This document shows positions 12,911 through 23,877 of a stretch of 64,000 bases of DNA, piece by piece. The position numbers and the translations under genes are program-made. The stretch's first letter is position 1. The number at the start of each line of letters is the position of its first letter. The notes below the pieces were generated by a model. That model ran no database searches and was not told the origin of the DNA. It saw only the letters and a program-made list of their open reading frames with translations. The DNA is taken from the NCBI RefSeq assembly GCF_003573695.1, contig NC_039365.1:82191089-82255088 (forward strand), written 5' to 3'. Origin of the DNA: Papaver somniferum. Taxonomy: Eukaryota; Streptophyta; Magnoliopsida; Ranunculales; Papaveraceae.

Positions 12911-13476
12911 GTTAGACTTTTAAGAGAAGGGATTCTATAGCAGCTAAAATTTTCAGATTTCAGTACTTGTGTTGCTTGTATTAAAGGGAAACTTGTTAAA
13001 TCAAATAGAAGACAGCCGCACGAAGTAAAAATTGGCTTGAAATCATGCATACAAATATATGTGATCCTTTTACCATTGCTTTTAGAGGCGGACATACATA
13101 TTCCATTGTTTTCATCAATTATTTTTCATGTTTTGGGTATGTGTATCTTATTCATCAAAGGTCTGATGCTCTTGAGGTGTTCAAAACTTTAAGGAAGAAG
13201 TTGAAAATCAACTAGACAAGAATATCAAACTATAGAGATGTTATACGGGGAGGTGAATACTATGGCAAGTCAAATTCTTTTGGATCAAATCATGGAAATT
13301 TGTTGGATTTCTTACGAGAGCATGGATTTGTACCTCAATTTACTACTCATGAATCAGAACAAAATGGTGTTGCAGAAAGAAGAAACATGACTTACAAGAA
13401 CATGGTTTATATTATGCTTTGCAATTCCACTTTAATTGAATGCTTTTATGGAGAAGCCTTGAAGACATGTATTGGA
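12911..13476 (+). pseudogene. Copia integrase, truncated
   Basis: Integrase inserts the element cDNA. A HHCC-type CVACIKGK stretch occurs near 12970. The core follows with GGHTYSIVFINYFS-like sequence (near 13090), RGGEYYG (near 13250) and the glutamate region NGVAERRN (near 13362-13385), ending GEALKT at about 13470. The second aspartate region is altered (YRDVIRGGEYY in place of a typical SDRGGEY). The sequence is cut off where the next LTR fragment begins at about 13471. Confidence 0.85.
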
Positions 13477-14491
13477 GCATCGCTCGGTTGAATCCGCCAA
13501 ACATTGGTATGTCAAGGTTGGTTATCATGTTTTAGTATTAAAACTGAAAAGTCGCTTGATTAGATTACTAGAGTCAACTTCGTTAGGTTAGACTAGGAAG
13601 TCTAGAAATGTTGAGACATACAAGTATTACTCTGAAGACCTGAATAAGCCGAAGATGTATCGACATCAATGAAGCCCTTCCACTTTAGGTTAGTAATACA
13701 AGACTTGACTTGTTTCCATTTCTATAAGGTTACATTCAAGTCATTTAGATAGAAACATAACATGCCGAAGTTATAAATATGAAACTCTAGTTTTAAAGAC
13801 TTTATCATCTTAATTATGATCAAAGTGTCAAGGAAAAATATACAAGTTGTTTTGCAATCTCGGTATATTGAATTACGAAGTATAATGCCTATCTTTTGAA
13901 TTTCTTAATTGCGACATAGACATAATCTTTGTAACTTGTTTACTAGATTATGTAATGAACTTAGGGTTGATTTCACGCCTAGAAAACTATGTTTGATTAC
14001 ATGAGTTTAAGGAAGTAGACTTACGAACTTGTTTCATTGAAGATCTAATACAGGACTGATCCTTACTTATGTTGTAAACCATGGTAGTACCGAACCTTAC
14101 CTATGTTGGGAGTCAAGGTAGTACCGATCCTTACCTATGTTGGAAGTTATGGTAGTACGTATCCTTACTTATATAAGAATCAAGGTAGAACGGATCCCTA
14201 CGTATATTAGAATTCATGGTAGAACCGGTCCCTATATATATGCAAAACCGATTTCTATAGTCACGTATACTTTAGGTTTGTGTGATTTTAGAAATTGGAT
14301 TTGCAAAATTGGAAAGTTCAATATGTCGACATAATGAGTGATTGGAACATGATCACAAAGTTTATATTTTAATATTTAAAGATATTCTTTGATACTCAAG
14401 GTGAGATCCCAAACCAAAATGTTTGAGAATCTTTTTGTTAAGATTTTTGAATAAAATGTTTTGTTTTTCCAGCAAGAAAAGCATTACCTTG
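13471..14491 (+). repeat. LTR fragment related to the Sirevirus-like family
   Basis: About 1 kb starting TTGGAGCATCGCTCGGTTGA, close to the first bases of the LTR at 14492 (TGTTAGAGCACTGCTCGGTT). Similarity fades after about 100 bases, so this is probably the start of a different but related LTR. It is cut by the next element at 14492. It contains the 34-bp tandem repeat listed below. No coding content was seen. Confidence 0.55.
14058..14240 (+). repeat. 34-bp tandem repeat, about 5 copies
   Basis: Units begin at 14058, 14092, 14126, 14160, 14193 and (partial) 14227. The core is GATCCTTACCTATGTTGG followed by GGTAGTACC. Copies diverge progressively to the right. It lies inside the LTR fragment. 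Confidence 0.85.
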
Positions 14492-15905
14492 TGTTAGAGC
14501 ACTGCTCGGTTGAACTCGCAAGCGTTGTTATATCAAGTTTGTTTGTCAAGTTTAGTTGTCAAAGTAATAAGTCTTGATTTCTAGTCTACTTATATCTATG
14601 TCTTAGATTAGGATAGAATGTGTAGTTCAGCTTTAGACTTCAAGGCGTTCATCGATTAAAGAAGAAGATATACTAAGGGGAGCTTGGAGGAACTTCATCA
14701 ACAAAAGGTATGTGAATACTTGAACTCATCTATCATTCAGAAGTCTATTCTATTCTATCTCCTATTGAGACTAAGTCGTATAGCTATATAGACTTTAATA
14801 TTATACACATTTGATATTTCGAGCTGAGTTTAACTCGCTTATATCTTTCTCGAAATATGTGTAGGAAAGATTTTTGCTTTAACTACGTTCATCATTATTC
14901 TTGAAGAAAGTCAAAAGATGATCATGTGAAAATCTCCTTGTAACATCTTACATGATTTGTGTGAGACAGTCATTTGATGTAGACTCAGAATGTTTCGTAT
15001 TGACCATTCGATCACTTGAAAATTGCTTATAAGCTAATAGTTTGTGTGAGACAAATATTGTCATCTTTTAGGAATATTTCAATAATTGAAATGAGAGTTT
15101 AGAACAATTAACCATTGTCTGGATATAGCACAGTATGCATACTCGTATGCAAAAGTAAGAATGATTCTGGTCCAGGAACCAAGTATGCACACCCGTATGA
15201 GAACGGTTTTAACTGTCAAAGTCCGGGAACTAAGTTGCGTACCCGTTTGCAAACTGTTTCACCTTAATTCTATCTAGAACGATAATATGCGTACCCATTT
15301 GCGAACTGTCGGAAAAGATCAAGTCCGAAACGACAGTATGCGTACCCGTTGGCGAACTGTCGGAAATGATCAAGTCCGACGTACCCGTTTACAAACGTAT
15401 GAGGTTAAGTTCTAAAATCTGTTAAGTATGATTTCATACTCATGAACAAATACATTTATAAATTAAGGAATGCAATCTTGAAAAATCGGGGATAAAATGT
15501 TCATGAACTGATTCTTTTGAATCAATCCGATTTTGCTTCAATTGTGTCTTGTATACTTCTATGAGAATATAAACAATTGAACAACTCTATGATTAACACA
15601 ATTAGATTCATTTAATTATCATTTGATCTAGGAGTGTTAAGATGAACATGGTTAATACAAAAGTGTTCAGATGGATAACTTCGGTTAACTATTATTGAGC
15701 CAACTCAATATACACGTTTAGGTATGGTTACCCATATCTAAACGAAGGTATATTTAATTTGTGTGTAACAAGCTAAGATCATATAACGGTGGAGAGATAT
15801 TTCCTTGGTTTTGTGTAAACTTAGCTTGAAGCTTAATTCAGGTTTTCATCCAACGATGAACATTGGTTGTTTTGTTCCAAAGTTATCAAACCCTGATTTG
15901 AAAAC

Positions 15906-15913
15906 TATATAAG
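15906..15913 (+). promoter_or_regulatory. Putative LTR TATA box
   Basis: TATATAAG followed by a GGGGAACTCTAG stretch. The same motif is in the 3' LTR (22854-22861) and, on the minus strand, in the solo LTR (about 31771-31780). Conservation across three copies supports a promoter role. Confidence 0.6.
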
Positions 15914-16764
15914 GGGGAACTCTAGCAACTAGGAAACCTAATCCCCATACCTCATGTGTGATACTAGTTGCGACTAGAGTCGATTATCATTTAACCTAGG
16001 TTTTTCCTAAAACCATTATATGTTAACGACTTAAATACTTCATTGGAATTCTGGAGCCAGACCCAACTATTTTCTATGTAGTTGCATGTTATGATCTTAC
16101 TTGTTCTATCATATTGAGTATTATCTTCTCTAAGATTTGCTCGAGATTTATCTCTGATAGGTAAGATATAAAAGTAATCACAAATCTCTTCGTCCCATTC
16201 TTTGTGATTCCACAATAACTTGTTCTACTACCATATAATTAAGTTATTGTGAGGTGATTGATATTTCTAGGTTGTTCTTCGGGAATATAAGACCGGATTA
16301 TCAATTGGTTCATGTTCACCTTGATTTATCAAAAGACGGAACAAACTTCGTGGGTATTTCTGTGGGAGATAGATTTATCTATCAGAATAGACTTTTCTGT
16401 GGGAGACAGATTTGTTTATCAAGTCTTTGACTTTAGTTCGTAGCAACTCTTAGTTGTGGGTGAGATAAGCTAAGGGAATCAAGTGTGTAGAGTCCTGCTA
16501 GGATTCAGAGGCGTAAGGAACGCGACTGTACCTTAATCAGTGTGATATTGGTTATGCCTCAACTACATTCCAGTCCGAAGTTAACTTGTAGTAGGCTAGA
16601 GTCTGTAGCGGCTTAAAACAGTGTGATGTTCAAATATGGACTAGGTCTCGGGTTTTTTTTGCATTTGCGGTTTCTTCGTTAACAAAACTTCTGGTGTTTA
16701 TGTTATCTCTTTTCCACATTATATTTGTTTATATAATTAAAATATAACAGGTTATGCGTAGTTA

Positions 16765-17557
16765 TAGAGGTGTAAATTGGGTTGTGCCAGCACGAGCGCA
16801 ACCCAGCCCAGCACGCTAAAATATGAGCCCAGCCCAGCCCGGCACAACACGTGATTTAGCCCAGAACGACCCAGCACGTTAGTTTCGTAGGCTGTGTTGG
16901 GTTAGCCTAATCGGCACAGTAGCACAGCACAACACGCGGCAGGGATAAACACGTGTCCCAACACAACACAACACGTTAAGAAAACATGTCATAGCATGCA
17001 CAAGTACACCATATAATAAGGCATAATACATGACATTTTGTGTATATTTCACAAAAGAGTCACTATTCTAACTAGTTTTTGACATTTTATGTTGACTTAT
17101 TTTTATAACAACACATATAATACCTAAATATTTGGAAAATATATTTCAATGTCGTTGTTATAATGTCGTTACCTATATTTGACTAGAACATTAATTTATA
17201 TGACAATGATCCAATTTTATATTTGATGGGCAGTTTCTTTTGATTGAATAAACCTGTTAATTTTACTTGAAATAATTTCAAATGATATATTGTCTATTTA
17301 GATTCTCGTAATAATGTCCGACTTAATGTATACCATTAAGTGATTTCAAATAATTTATAGCACGTGTGCCAGCACGTCACAACACATTTATTCATGTGTT
17401 GTGCCTGTGGGTTGTGTTGTGCCTAGATTTTGACTAGTAAAGCACAACACGACACGACATGTTTAAATCGTTGGCACATCACAACATGGCACATGGCACG
17501 TGAAGCACGCTATTTCATGTGTCGGGCTGTGCCGGATCGGCACGTTTTACACCTCTA
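16765..17557 (+). mobile_element. Non-autonomous hAT element, 793 bp
   Basis: Terminal inverted repeats TAGAGGTGTAAA ... TTTACACCTCTA, flanked by CGTAGTTA (16757-16764) and CGTAGTTC (17558-17565), an 8-bp duplication with one mismatch. The 3' LTR has an uninterrupted empty site (near 23695-23715). The TIR sequence and 8-bp duplication are typical of hAT elements. The ends are rich in subterminal AGCACG/GGCACG and GCCCAGCCC words, plausible transposase-binding repeats. No transposase is encoded. Confidence 0.9.
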
Positions 17558-17847
17558 CGTAGTTCAATCAATTGGTGAATCCAAATTTTGGTTGTTGATT
17601 GAAATTGATCGACACTTGAACATTGGTCTTTGGTACCGTTCAAGTTGTTTCTCATAATAATCAATCTCACAAATTCTATTTGTTTGTTTTGCTGATTACA
17701 TTGAGAAACAGAGATATAACTCTTGGATATATCTATCTTGATTGAGCCTGACTGTCTAGTTGATGCTCTTGGAATTATATTAGAGTTAGTCCATACAGAT
17801 TGCTTAAAGAACTATTGGGTGTGGTTGTTAGACCCCTTCCTTTTCAA

Positions 17848-17861
17848 TTGGTATCAAAGCA
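17848..17861 (+). promoter_or_regulatory. Primer-binding site of the Sirevirus-like element
   Basis: TTGGTATCAAAGCA two bases after the LTR end resembles the initiator tRNA-Met site, with one change from the usual ATCAGAGC. Confidence 0.8.
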
Positions 17862-17920
17862 GGCAAACACTCTAAGACCTTATAAGTCTGTGTTTGTAGC
17901 AATCTGATTTCTGCGGATAG

Positions 17921-19253
17921 ATGCTCGTAATTACGCACGTAGAAATGTCTTCCAAAGTTTTTGACTATGCGAAATATCTTGGGATTACCTCAACGGATAA
18001 CTCATTAGTTGATTCTTCTGAATTCCGAGGTAAAAAACTTTTGCTATCAGATTCTAATAACATTCCCTCTAAAGTGACAATTGGCACTATGTCAAAATCT
18101 GAAATGCAACTCACCAGAAGTTAAAAATAATCTGCTGAGATTATTGATGTTCAAGTCTCTAAAATAGATCTCTTGAAGAAAAATATGCTAAGATCGCTGA
18201 TGAACTTGAGAAGTCTCTCAATAGAGAACGGGAACTCTATAGTATCGTTGAGTCTTTTTCTAACAATATCGAAAATCTTGCTCAAGAAACTACTCTACAT
18301 CGCGAAAATATTAGTATGCTTAAGGATATTGTTAAAGAAGATTGAATTAGAGAAAAACGTTTAATTGAGACTCATTCATCAGAATTGAACAACTGTCATG
18401 TTGAATAAGAGAAACTTGTTTCATCTTTTTTATTATCCCAGGAACAGTGTAACTCCTTGAAAAGGGAAAATTATGTTTTAATAAGTAAATCTTCTTCAGT
18501 GCCTATCTCTAATACGCATGTGGTATTGCCTAGCCTGGAGAAATTTTCTTCTAAGGAATTTTCTGCTAAGAAACAGTTACGTGACTTACAGTATTCCAGA
18601 AAGGCCATGAATCTGAAACGAGATGATTCTAATGTCTCTTATCCATGAACTTGTTCATTATGTGGGAAAAGGAATCACAATATTACACATTGTTTTGCTA
18701 GAAAGAAACAGATTTCTGATCTTCAAAATCTACTTCTTTTTATCGTTGACAGAGTAAATTGCCTGACGGCATTTACAATGGATTTCATTCATGTAGAAAA
18801 CCAGATCTCTCATGCACAAGGTTTCCAAGGTCACTCTTCTAGAAATCTTTATAGGAATTGTGTCTCTCTTAATGGTTCTAATCTCTAAGCCAAAAATGTA
18901 CACATTACCGGTGCTTATGAGAATAAGTCTGTTAAATCTAAGTTTAGGAGATAGAGATTTCTTAACTCTGATCCTATGGAACCAATCTCTAGAGGTCCTA
19001 GACTTAATCCTCAGAAAAATCCCTTTGACGGATATTATAAAAGGTCTATGTCTATTTGCTCTGGAATAAGAAATTATCGAAGGAAGGTAAGGAACACAAG
19101 GCTCAAACATTCAGATGGTATTTACAACCCGTCTCTCAATATTCTTGGTGGGATTACATCTCACTCTGCTACCTATCTCTAGGTAATTTCATCCTTGTAT
19201 CTAATTTGAGAGTTGCAAGGATGATATTTACGAGATGCTCAAATCTACTGTAG
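17921..19253 (+). pseudogene. gag-like ORF with CCHC knuckle (Sirevirus-like element)
   Basis: A degenerate coding region with in-frame stops at about 18122, 18343, 18406, 18646 and beyond. The protein would be rich in Lys, Glu and Ser, with a coiled-coil-like middle (ADELEKSLNRERELYSIVE). A zinc knuckle follows, CSLCGKRNHNITHC (C-x2-C-x4-H-x4-C, about 18652-18693), as in a retroviral-type nucleocapsid. The position straight after the primer site fits gag. No protease or integrase motif follows, so the element would depend on proteins from another element. Confidence 0.7.
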
Positions 19254-19614
19254 ATTACCATCTGTCTTGTGTTTGAAATAATTATTTTCTTCTTTTGTGA
19301 ATGTTGAGTCATATCTTGACTCCTAGTAACTATTGTATCTCTTTCATATGCTTTGATTTAAAGTAAATCTTTTAATTATTGAGCTATGAAAATATGAGAT
19401 ATCTGAAAATAGAGTGTATTTCCTTATTATTGGATCTTTTCTGATCCATTAACCTTCCATAACTGGTCCAAGAACGTCCGTGTCTTATGCTTGGGAGTTC
19501 ACAGGGTTTCCTTAACAAGGGTGTTATTCTCTTGTTCGTAAACATATATATATTATATTATTTTTCCATCCCTAACAAAAATATACGGAGAACTCTTCAA
19601 GACCTCAGGAAGTT

Positions 19615-19998
19615 GTGAATCTTGAGATGAAAGGAGACGTTAAAGGATACGATTCGATTCAAGATCTTGTTTTGAAAAAGATGATTGCAAAGAAAGAGTA
19701 CAACTCCTGGATTGGTGAATCTGTCAAGGATTTAATTCATTTTTATAACGACTCAAAGGTCGAATTTGCAAATCTTCAACTGCAAATAAATCAACTCATT
19801 GATGGTCAGACCAAAATCCTTGAAAATCAAAAAGTCTTGATACGGAATCAGAAGAAACTCATAGTGGACTGCATCAAAGCTAGGCAACTTTGCCGTATTG
19901 TTGACCGAAAAGTAAATGTTCAAACCCATGAACATGGAATCTTTACGGTCAAAAGAATCAAGGATATCAACGATACCTTTTATGATGGAAAGGTATGA
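19615..19998 (+). CDS. 127-residue ORF of unknown function inside the gag-only element
   Basis: An uninterrupted ORF between the gag remnant and the polypurine tracts. It is rich in charged residues and Gln/Asn, with a helical, probably coiled-coil centre (LQLQINQLIDGQTKILENQK). I see no enzyme motif. It lies where some Sireviruses carry an additional ORF after pol, but no family similarity can be claimed. It could also be the residual C-terminus of a larger deleted protein. Its intactness among stop-ridden neighbours is notable but may be chance. Confidence 0.4.
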   Translation: MNLEMKGDVKGYDSIQDLVLKKMIAKKEYNSWIGESVKDLIHFYNDSKVEFANLQLQINQLIDGQTKILENQKVLIRNQKKLIVDCIKARQLCRIVDRKVNVQTHEHGIFTVKRIKDINDTFYDGKV

Positions 19999-20804
19999 AG
20001 TTATCAAGGAAACTTGATTTTTATGTTTGTCTAGGAAAATTCTTATGAGAATTTATTCTTGTGTTTTAAGAAGGATAACTAGGGTTTGGAATAGCAAATA
20101 TTGTGATTACACATAGCTACTGCCAACGATTTTCATCTTGCAATGTTTTAGATTTATTTATTTAAATTCTAAGTTATTTGGAAGATGATTTTGCATTATT
20201 AATCTTTACTGGTTTTATATATTGCAAAAAATGTTACGACATCTGTGTGTTTACATCCGTGAACTATGATTGTCACATAAATTTCAAAAGTTAACTCTAT
20301 CACGTCATTATCCAAATATTGATAAAAGATAGAATGAACTTTTGAGTATTCGACAGTATTGATCTTTCGCTGATCCACTTCTATGTGAAAGTACTGTATG
20401 GCTCCGTACGTTTTCTTAAATTAATCATTAAAGTTCCTTTGTGATTAATTTAATTGAGTTTTCTGGATACAAATTCACGTTTCATGTAATTTTTAAATGT
20501 CTAAAGAAATCCTTCTTTTCTTGTAAAAGTAAGGTCACTCTTGTTGTTCTTTCGGGAATGACATTTTATGGGGGAGAGTTCTTAATTGAACTTGTTCTTA
20601 ATTTCCAAATCTTTGTGGGGAGTGCGGCTGTGGAATATTGTAGGAGTTATCTTGTATTTTTATAAACTCCTTGATGAATACATTAAATTTCGACTATGTG
20701 AAATTATCGAACAGAGTTGATATGTTCTCTTTTAGTCATGAAGTATCTTTGTGAGAATTTAATTATGATCCCGTTAGTTTTCGTACCTTTGCCAATTTAT
20801 ATTG

Positions 20805-21232
20805 ACAAAAAGGGGGAGAATTATTTTTTAGTTCACACTACATACATATGGTTTACGGATCATTATGTAAGGGGGAGTGGTTTTCATTGTGAGATGAAGT
20901 ATTGATGAAGGGGGAGTGATACATATCATTATAGTATTATTGTCAAAGTTGTGATAAAATTGAACTTTGATGTTGTGTAATAATACTATGACATTGTATA
21001 ACAATAACCGAGAACGTCGGTTTTCTTATTGTTATGGCTACATATCTTCAACAACTATGATGCTGAGTTGAACACGTCCAGAATCACTGGAGTACTTGGA
21101 GTGACGAAGAATTCAAGTAATGTTGAAGAACCAAGGAAATCAACCATTTGGATGAGAAGCTACAAAGTTTATTTATTTTGTAAGTCCATGTGTATGGATA
21201 GTTTTGTCACTAAAATTGACAAAGGGAGAGAT
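20805..21232 (+). promoter_or_regulatory. Cluster of polypurine tracts before the 3' LTR
   Basis: ACAAAAAGGGGGAGAA (20805-20820), TAAGGGGGAGTGG (20868-20880) and GAAGGGGGAGTGAT (20908-20920) precede the terminal ACAAAGGGAGAGAT that abuts the 3' LTR at 21233. The last is the expected plus-strand primer; the others are extra copies, a reported trait of Sireviruses. Confidence 0.7.
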
Positions 21233-23877
21233 TGTTAGAGCATTGCTCGGTCAAACTCGCAAGCATTGCTATCTCAAGCTTGTTTGTCAAGTTTAGTTGT
21301 CAAAACTATAAGTCTTGATTTCTAGTCTACTTATAGCTATGTCTCGGATTAGGATAGAATGTGTAGTTGAGCTTTAGACTTCACGGGTTCATCGATTGAA
21401 GACGAAGATCTACTAAGAGGATCTTGGAGGAACTTCATCAACAAAAGGTGTGTGAAGAATTGAACTCATATATCACTCAGAAGTCTATTCTATTCTATCT
21501 CCTATTGATACTAAGTCGTATAGCTATATAGACTTTAATATTATACACATTTAATATTTTGAACTGAGTTTAACTCATTTATATCTTTCTCGAAATATGT
21601 GTTGGAAATATTTTTTCTTTAAAAGGTTCATCATTATTCTCAACGAAAGTCAAAAGATAATCATGTGAAAATCGCCTTGTAACATCTTACTGATTTGTTT
21701 GAGACAGTCATTTGATGTAGACGCGGAACATATCATATTCTGTTCTGCGATATTTGAGAATCGCCGTCAATACCTCGGTGTAGATCCGGCCTTTGTTCCA
21801 TATCCCTAGGATATTTACAACTAGAAAATTAATCATTCTCAGATGTACTAGTGCTAGCAGTGCATCAAAGATGCAGTCATCGATTCTCCAGAGAGGCTAC
21901 TAGTTTGCCAATTAATCATTCTCATATTGATCATTCGATCACTTGAAAATTTCTTATAAGCTAATATTTTGTGTGAGACAGCTATTGTCGTTTTCTAAGA
22001 ATGTTTCAATGATTGAAATGGGAGTTTAGAATAATTAACCATTGTCTGGATATAGCACAGTATGCATACATGTATGCAAATTTTTGTAAGAATGATTCAG
22101 GTCCGGGAACGAAGTATGCATACCCGTATGCGAATAGTTTTAACTGACAAAGTCCGGGAACTAAGTTTGCGTACCCGTTTTCAAACTGTTTCACCCGATC
22201 GAATTTGATCCGGAACGATAGTATGCGTACCCGTTTGCGAACTGTCGGAAAAGATCAAGTCCGAAACGACAGTATGTGTACCCGTTTGCGAACTGTCAGA
22301 AAGGATCAAGTCTGAAACTTAAGTTTTCATACCCGTTTGCAAACTTATGAGGTTAAGTTCTAAAATTGGTTAAGTATGATTTCATACTCATGAACAAATA
22401 AATTTATAAATTAAGCAATGCAATATTTGCAAATCGTGGCTAAAATGTTCATGAACTGATTCTTTTGAATCTATCCGATTTTGCTTCAATTGTGTCTTGT
22501 ATACTTCTATGAGAATATAAACAATTGAACAACTCTATGATTAACACAATTAGATTCATTTGATTATCATTTGATCTAGGAGTGTTAAGATGAACATGGT
22601 TAATACAAAAGTGTTCATATGGCTAACTTCGGTTAACTGTTATTGAGCCAACTCAATATACATGTTTATGTACGGTGACCTATATCTAAATGAAGGTATA
22701 TTTCATTTGTGTGTAACAAGCTAAGACCATCTAATGGTGGAGAGATATTTCCTTGGTTTTGTGAAAACTTAGCTTGAATCTTAAATCGAGTTTTCATCCA
22801 ACAGTGAATATTGATTGCTTTGTTCCAAACTTATCAAAACCTGATTTGAAGACTATATAAGGGAGAACTCTAGCAACCGGAACCTAATCCCCACACCTCA
22901 CGTGTGATACTAGTTGCGACTAGAGTCGATTCTCGTTTAACCTAAGTTTTTCATAAAACCATTATATATTAACGACTTAAAGAGTTCATTGAGATTTTGA
23001 AGCCAGACCCAACTATTTTCTCTATAGTTTCGTATTCTGATCTTACTTTTTCTATCATATTGAGTACTATCTTCTCTAAGATTTGCTCGAGATCTATCAC
23101 CGATAGGTAAGATATAAAAAGTAATCACAAAGCTCTTCGTCTCATTCTTTGTGATTCCACAATAAGCTGTTCTAATACCATATAGTTAAGTTATTGTGAG
23201 GTGATTGATATTTCTAGGATTTTCTTCGGTAATATAAGACCGGATTATCAGTTGGTTCATGTTCACCTTGATATATCAAAAGACAAAACAAACTTTGTAG
23301 GTATTTTTATGGGAGACGGATTTATCTATCATAATAGACTTTTCTGTGGGAGACAGATTTGTTTATCAAGTCTTCGACTTTGGATCGTAGCAACTTTTAG
23401 TTGTGGGTGAGATCAGCTAAGGGAATCAAGTGCATAGAGTCCTGCTGGGATTCAGAGACGTAAGGAACGCGACTGTACCTTAATCAGTGTGAGATTGGTT
23501 AGGGCTCAACTACATTCCAATCCAAGTTAACTTGTAGTATGCTAGATTCTGTAGCGGATTAATACAGTGTGGTGTTCAAATATGTACTAGGTCCTAGGTA
23601 TTTTCTACGTTTGCGGTTTCTTCGTTAACAAAAATTCTGGTGTCTGTGTTATTTCTATTCCGCATTATAGTTGTTTATATAATTAAAATATCATAGGTTG
23701 TATATAGTTCAATAAATTAGTGAATCCAACCTTTGGTTGCTGATTGAAATTGATTGACACTTGAACATTGGTCTTTGGTACCGTTCAAGTTGTTTCTCAT
23801 AATAATCAGGCTCACGGATTCTATCTGTTTGATTTGCTGATTACATTGAGAAATAAAGATATAAATCTTGGATATAT
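21233..23877 (+). repeat. 3' LTR, truncated at its end and carrying a 182-bp insertion
   Basis: Starts TGTTAGAGCATTGCTCGG and follows the 5' LTR to CTTGGATATAT, then stops about 115 bp short where gypsy LTR sequence begins. It contains an insertion absent from the 5' LTR and the solo LTR (21740-21921) and keeps the empty site for the hAT element. Differences from the 5' LTR are numerous, so this element is clearly older than the gypsy element at 50215. Confidence 0.85.
21740..21921. mobile_element. 182-bp insertion with 7-bp direct repeat, unclassified
   Basis: Flanked by TCATATT at 21733-21739 and 21922-21928. The matching place in the 5' LTR and in the solo LTR at 30636-33003 has no insertion. 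There are no terminal inverted repeats, poly(A) tail or obvious tRNA-like start. It contains one copy of ATTAATCATTCTCA and shares a second with its right junction. Confidence 0.6.

Larger units (their letters stand above)
8963..13470 (+). mobile_element. Ty1-copia element, broken, with internal tandem duplication; 3' part missing
   Basis: Order on the plus strand: 5' LTR (8963-9529), tRNA-iMet-type primer site (from 9530), gag-protease unit 1 (10193-11570), gag-protease unit 2 (11571 to about 12910), integrase (to about 13476). Integrase after protease and before any reverse transcriptase is the copia order. Reverse transcriptase, RNase H and the 3' LTR are absent: the element stops abruptly inside the integrase core, where an unrelated LTR fragment begins. 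Many stops show it is dead. A relative of this LTR lies at 35171-37336. Confidence 0.85.
14492..17846 (+). repeat. 5' LTR (about 2.55 kb plus a hAT insertion)
   Basis: Begins TGTTAGAGCACTGCTCGG and ends CCTTTTCA immediately before the primer site. Without the 793-bp insertion and its target duplication it is about 2.55 kb, long for a copia LTR. It carries tandem units of about 51 bp (15128-15400) built around GTATGCGTACCCGTTTGCG, and a promoter-like TATATAAG at 15906-15913. Confidence 0.85.
14492..23877 (+). mobile_element. Sirevirus-like non-autonomous LTR retrotransposon (gag only)
   Basis: 5' LTR 14492-17846, tRNA-iMet-type primer site, gag remnant with CCHC knuckle, a second ORF, several polypurine tracts, and a 3' LTR from 21233 truncated at about 23877. 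The internal region is only 3.4 kb and shows no protease, integrase, reverse transcriptase or RNase H. TG...CA ends, the primer site and the copia-style start TGTTAG place it with Ty1-copia. Repeated GGGGGAG tracts before the 3' LTR are known from Sireviruses, which is why I suggest that lineage; this is inference. A solo LTR of the same family lies at 30636-33003 (minus) and a diverged piece at 57930-58840 (minus). Confidence 0.85.

Noticed and set aside
14058..14240. Possible CRISPR-like array
   Set aside because: Units are contiguous tandem repeats without unique spacers, in plant nuclear DNA.
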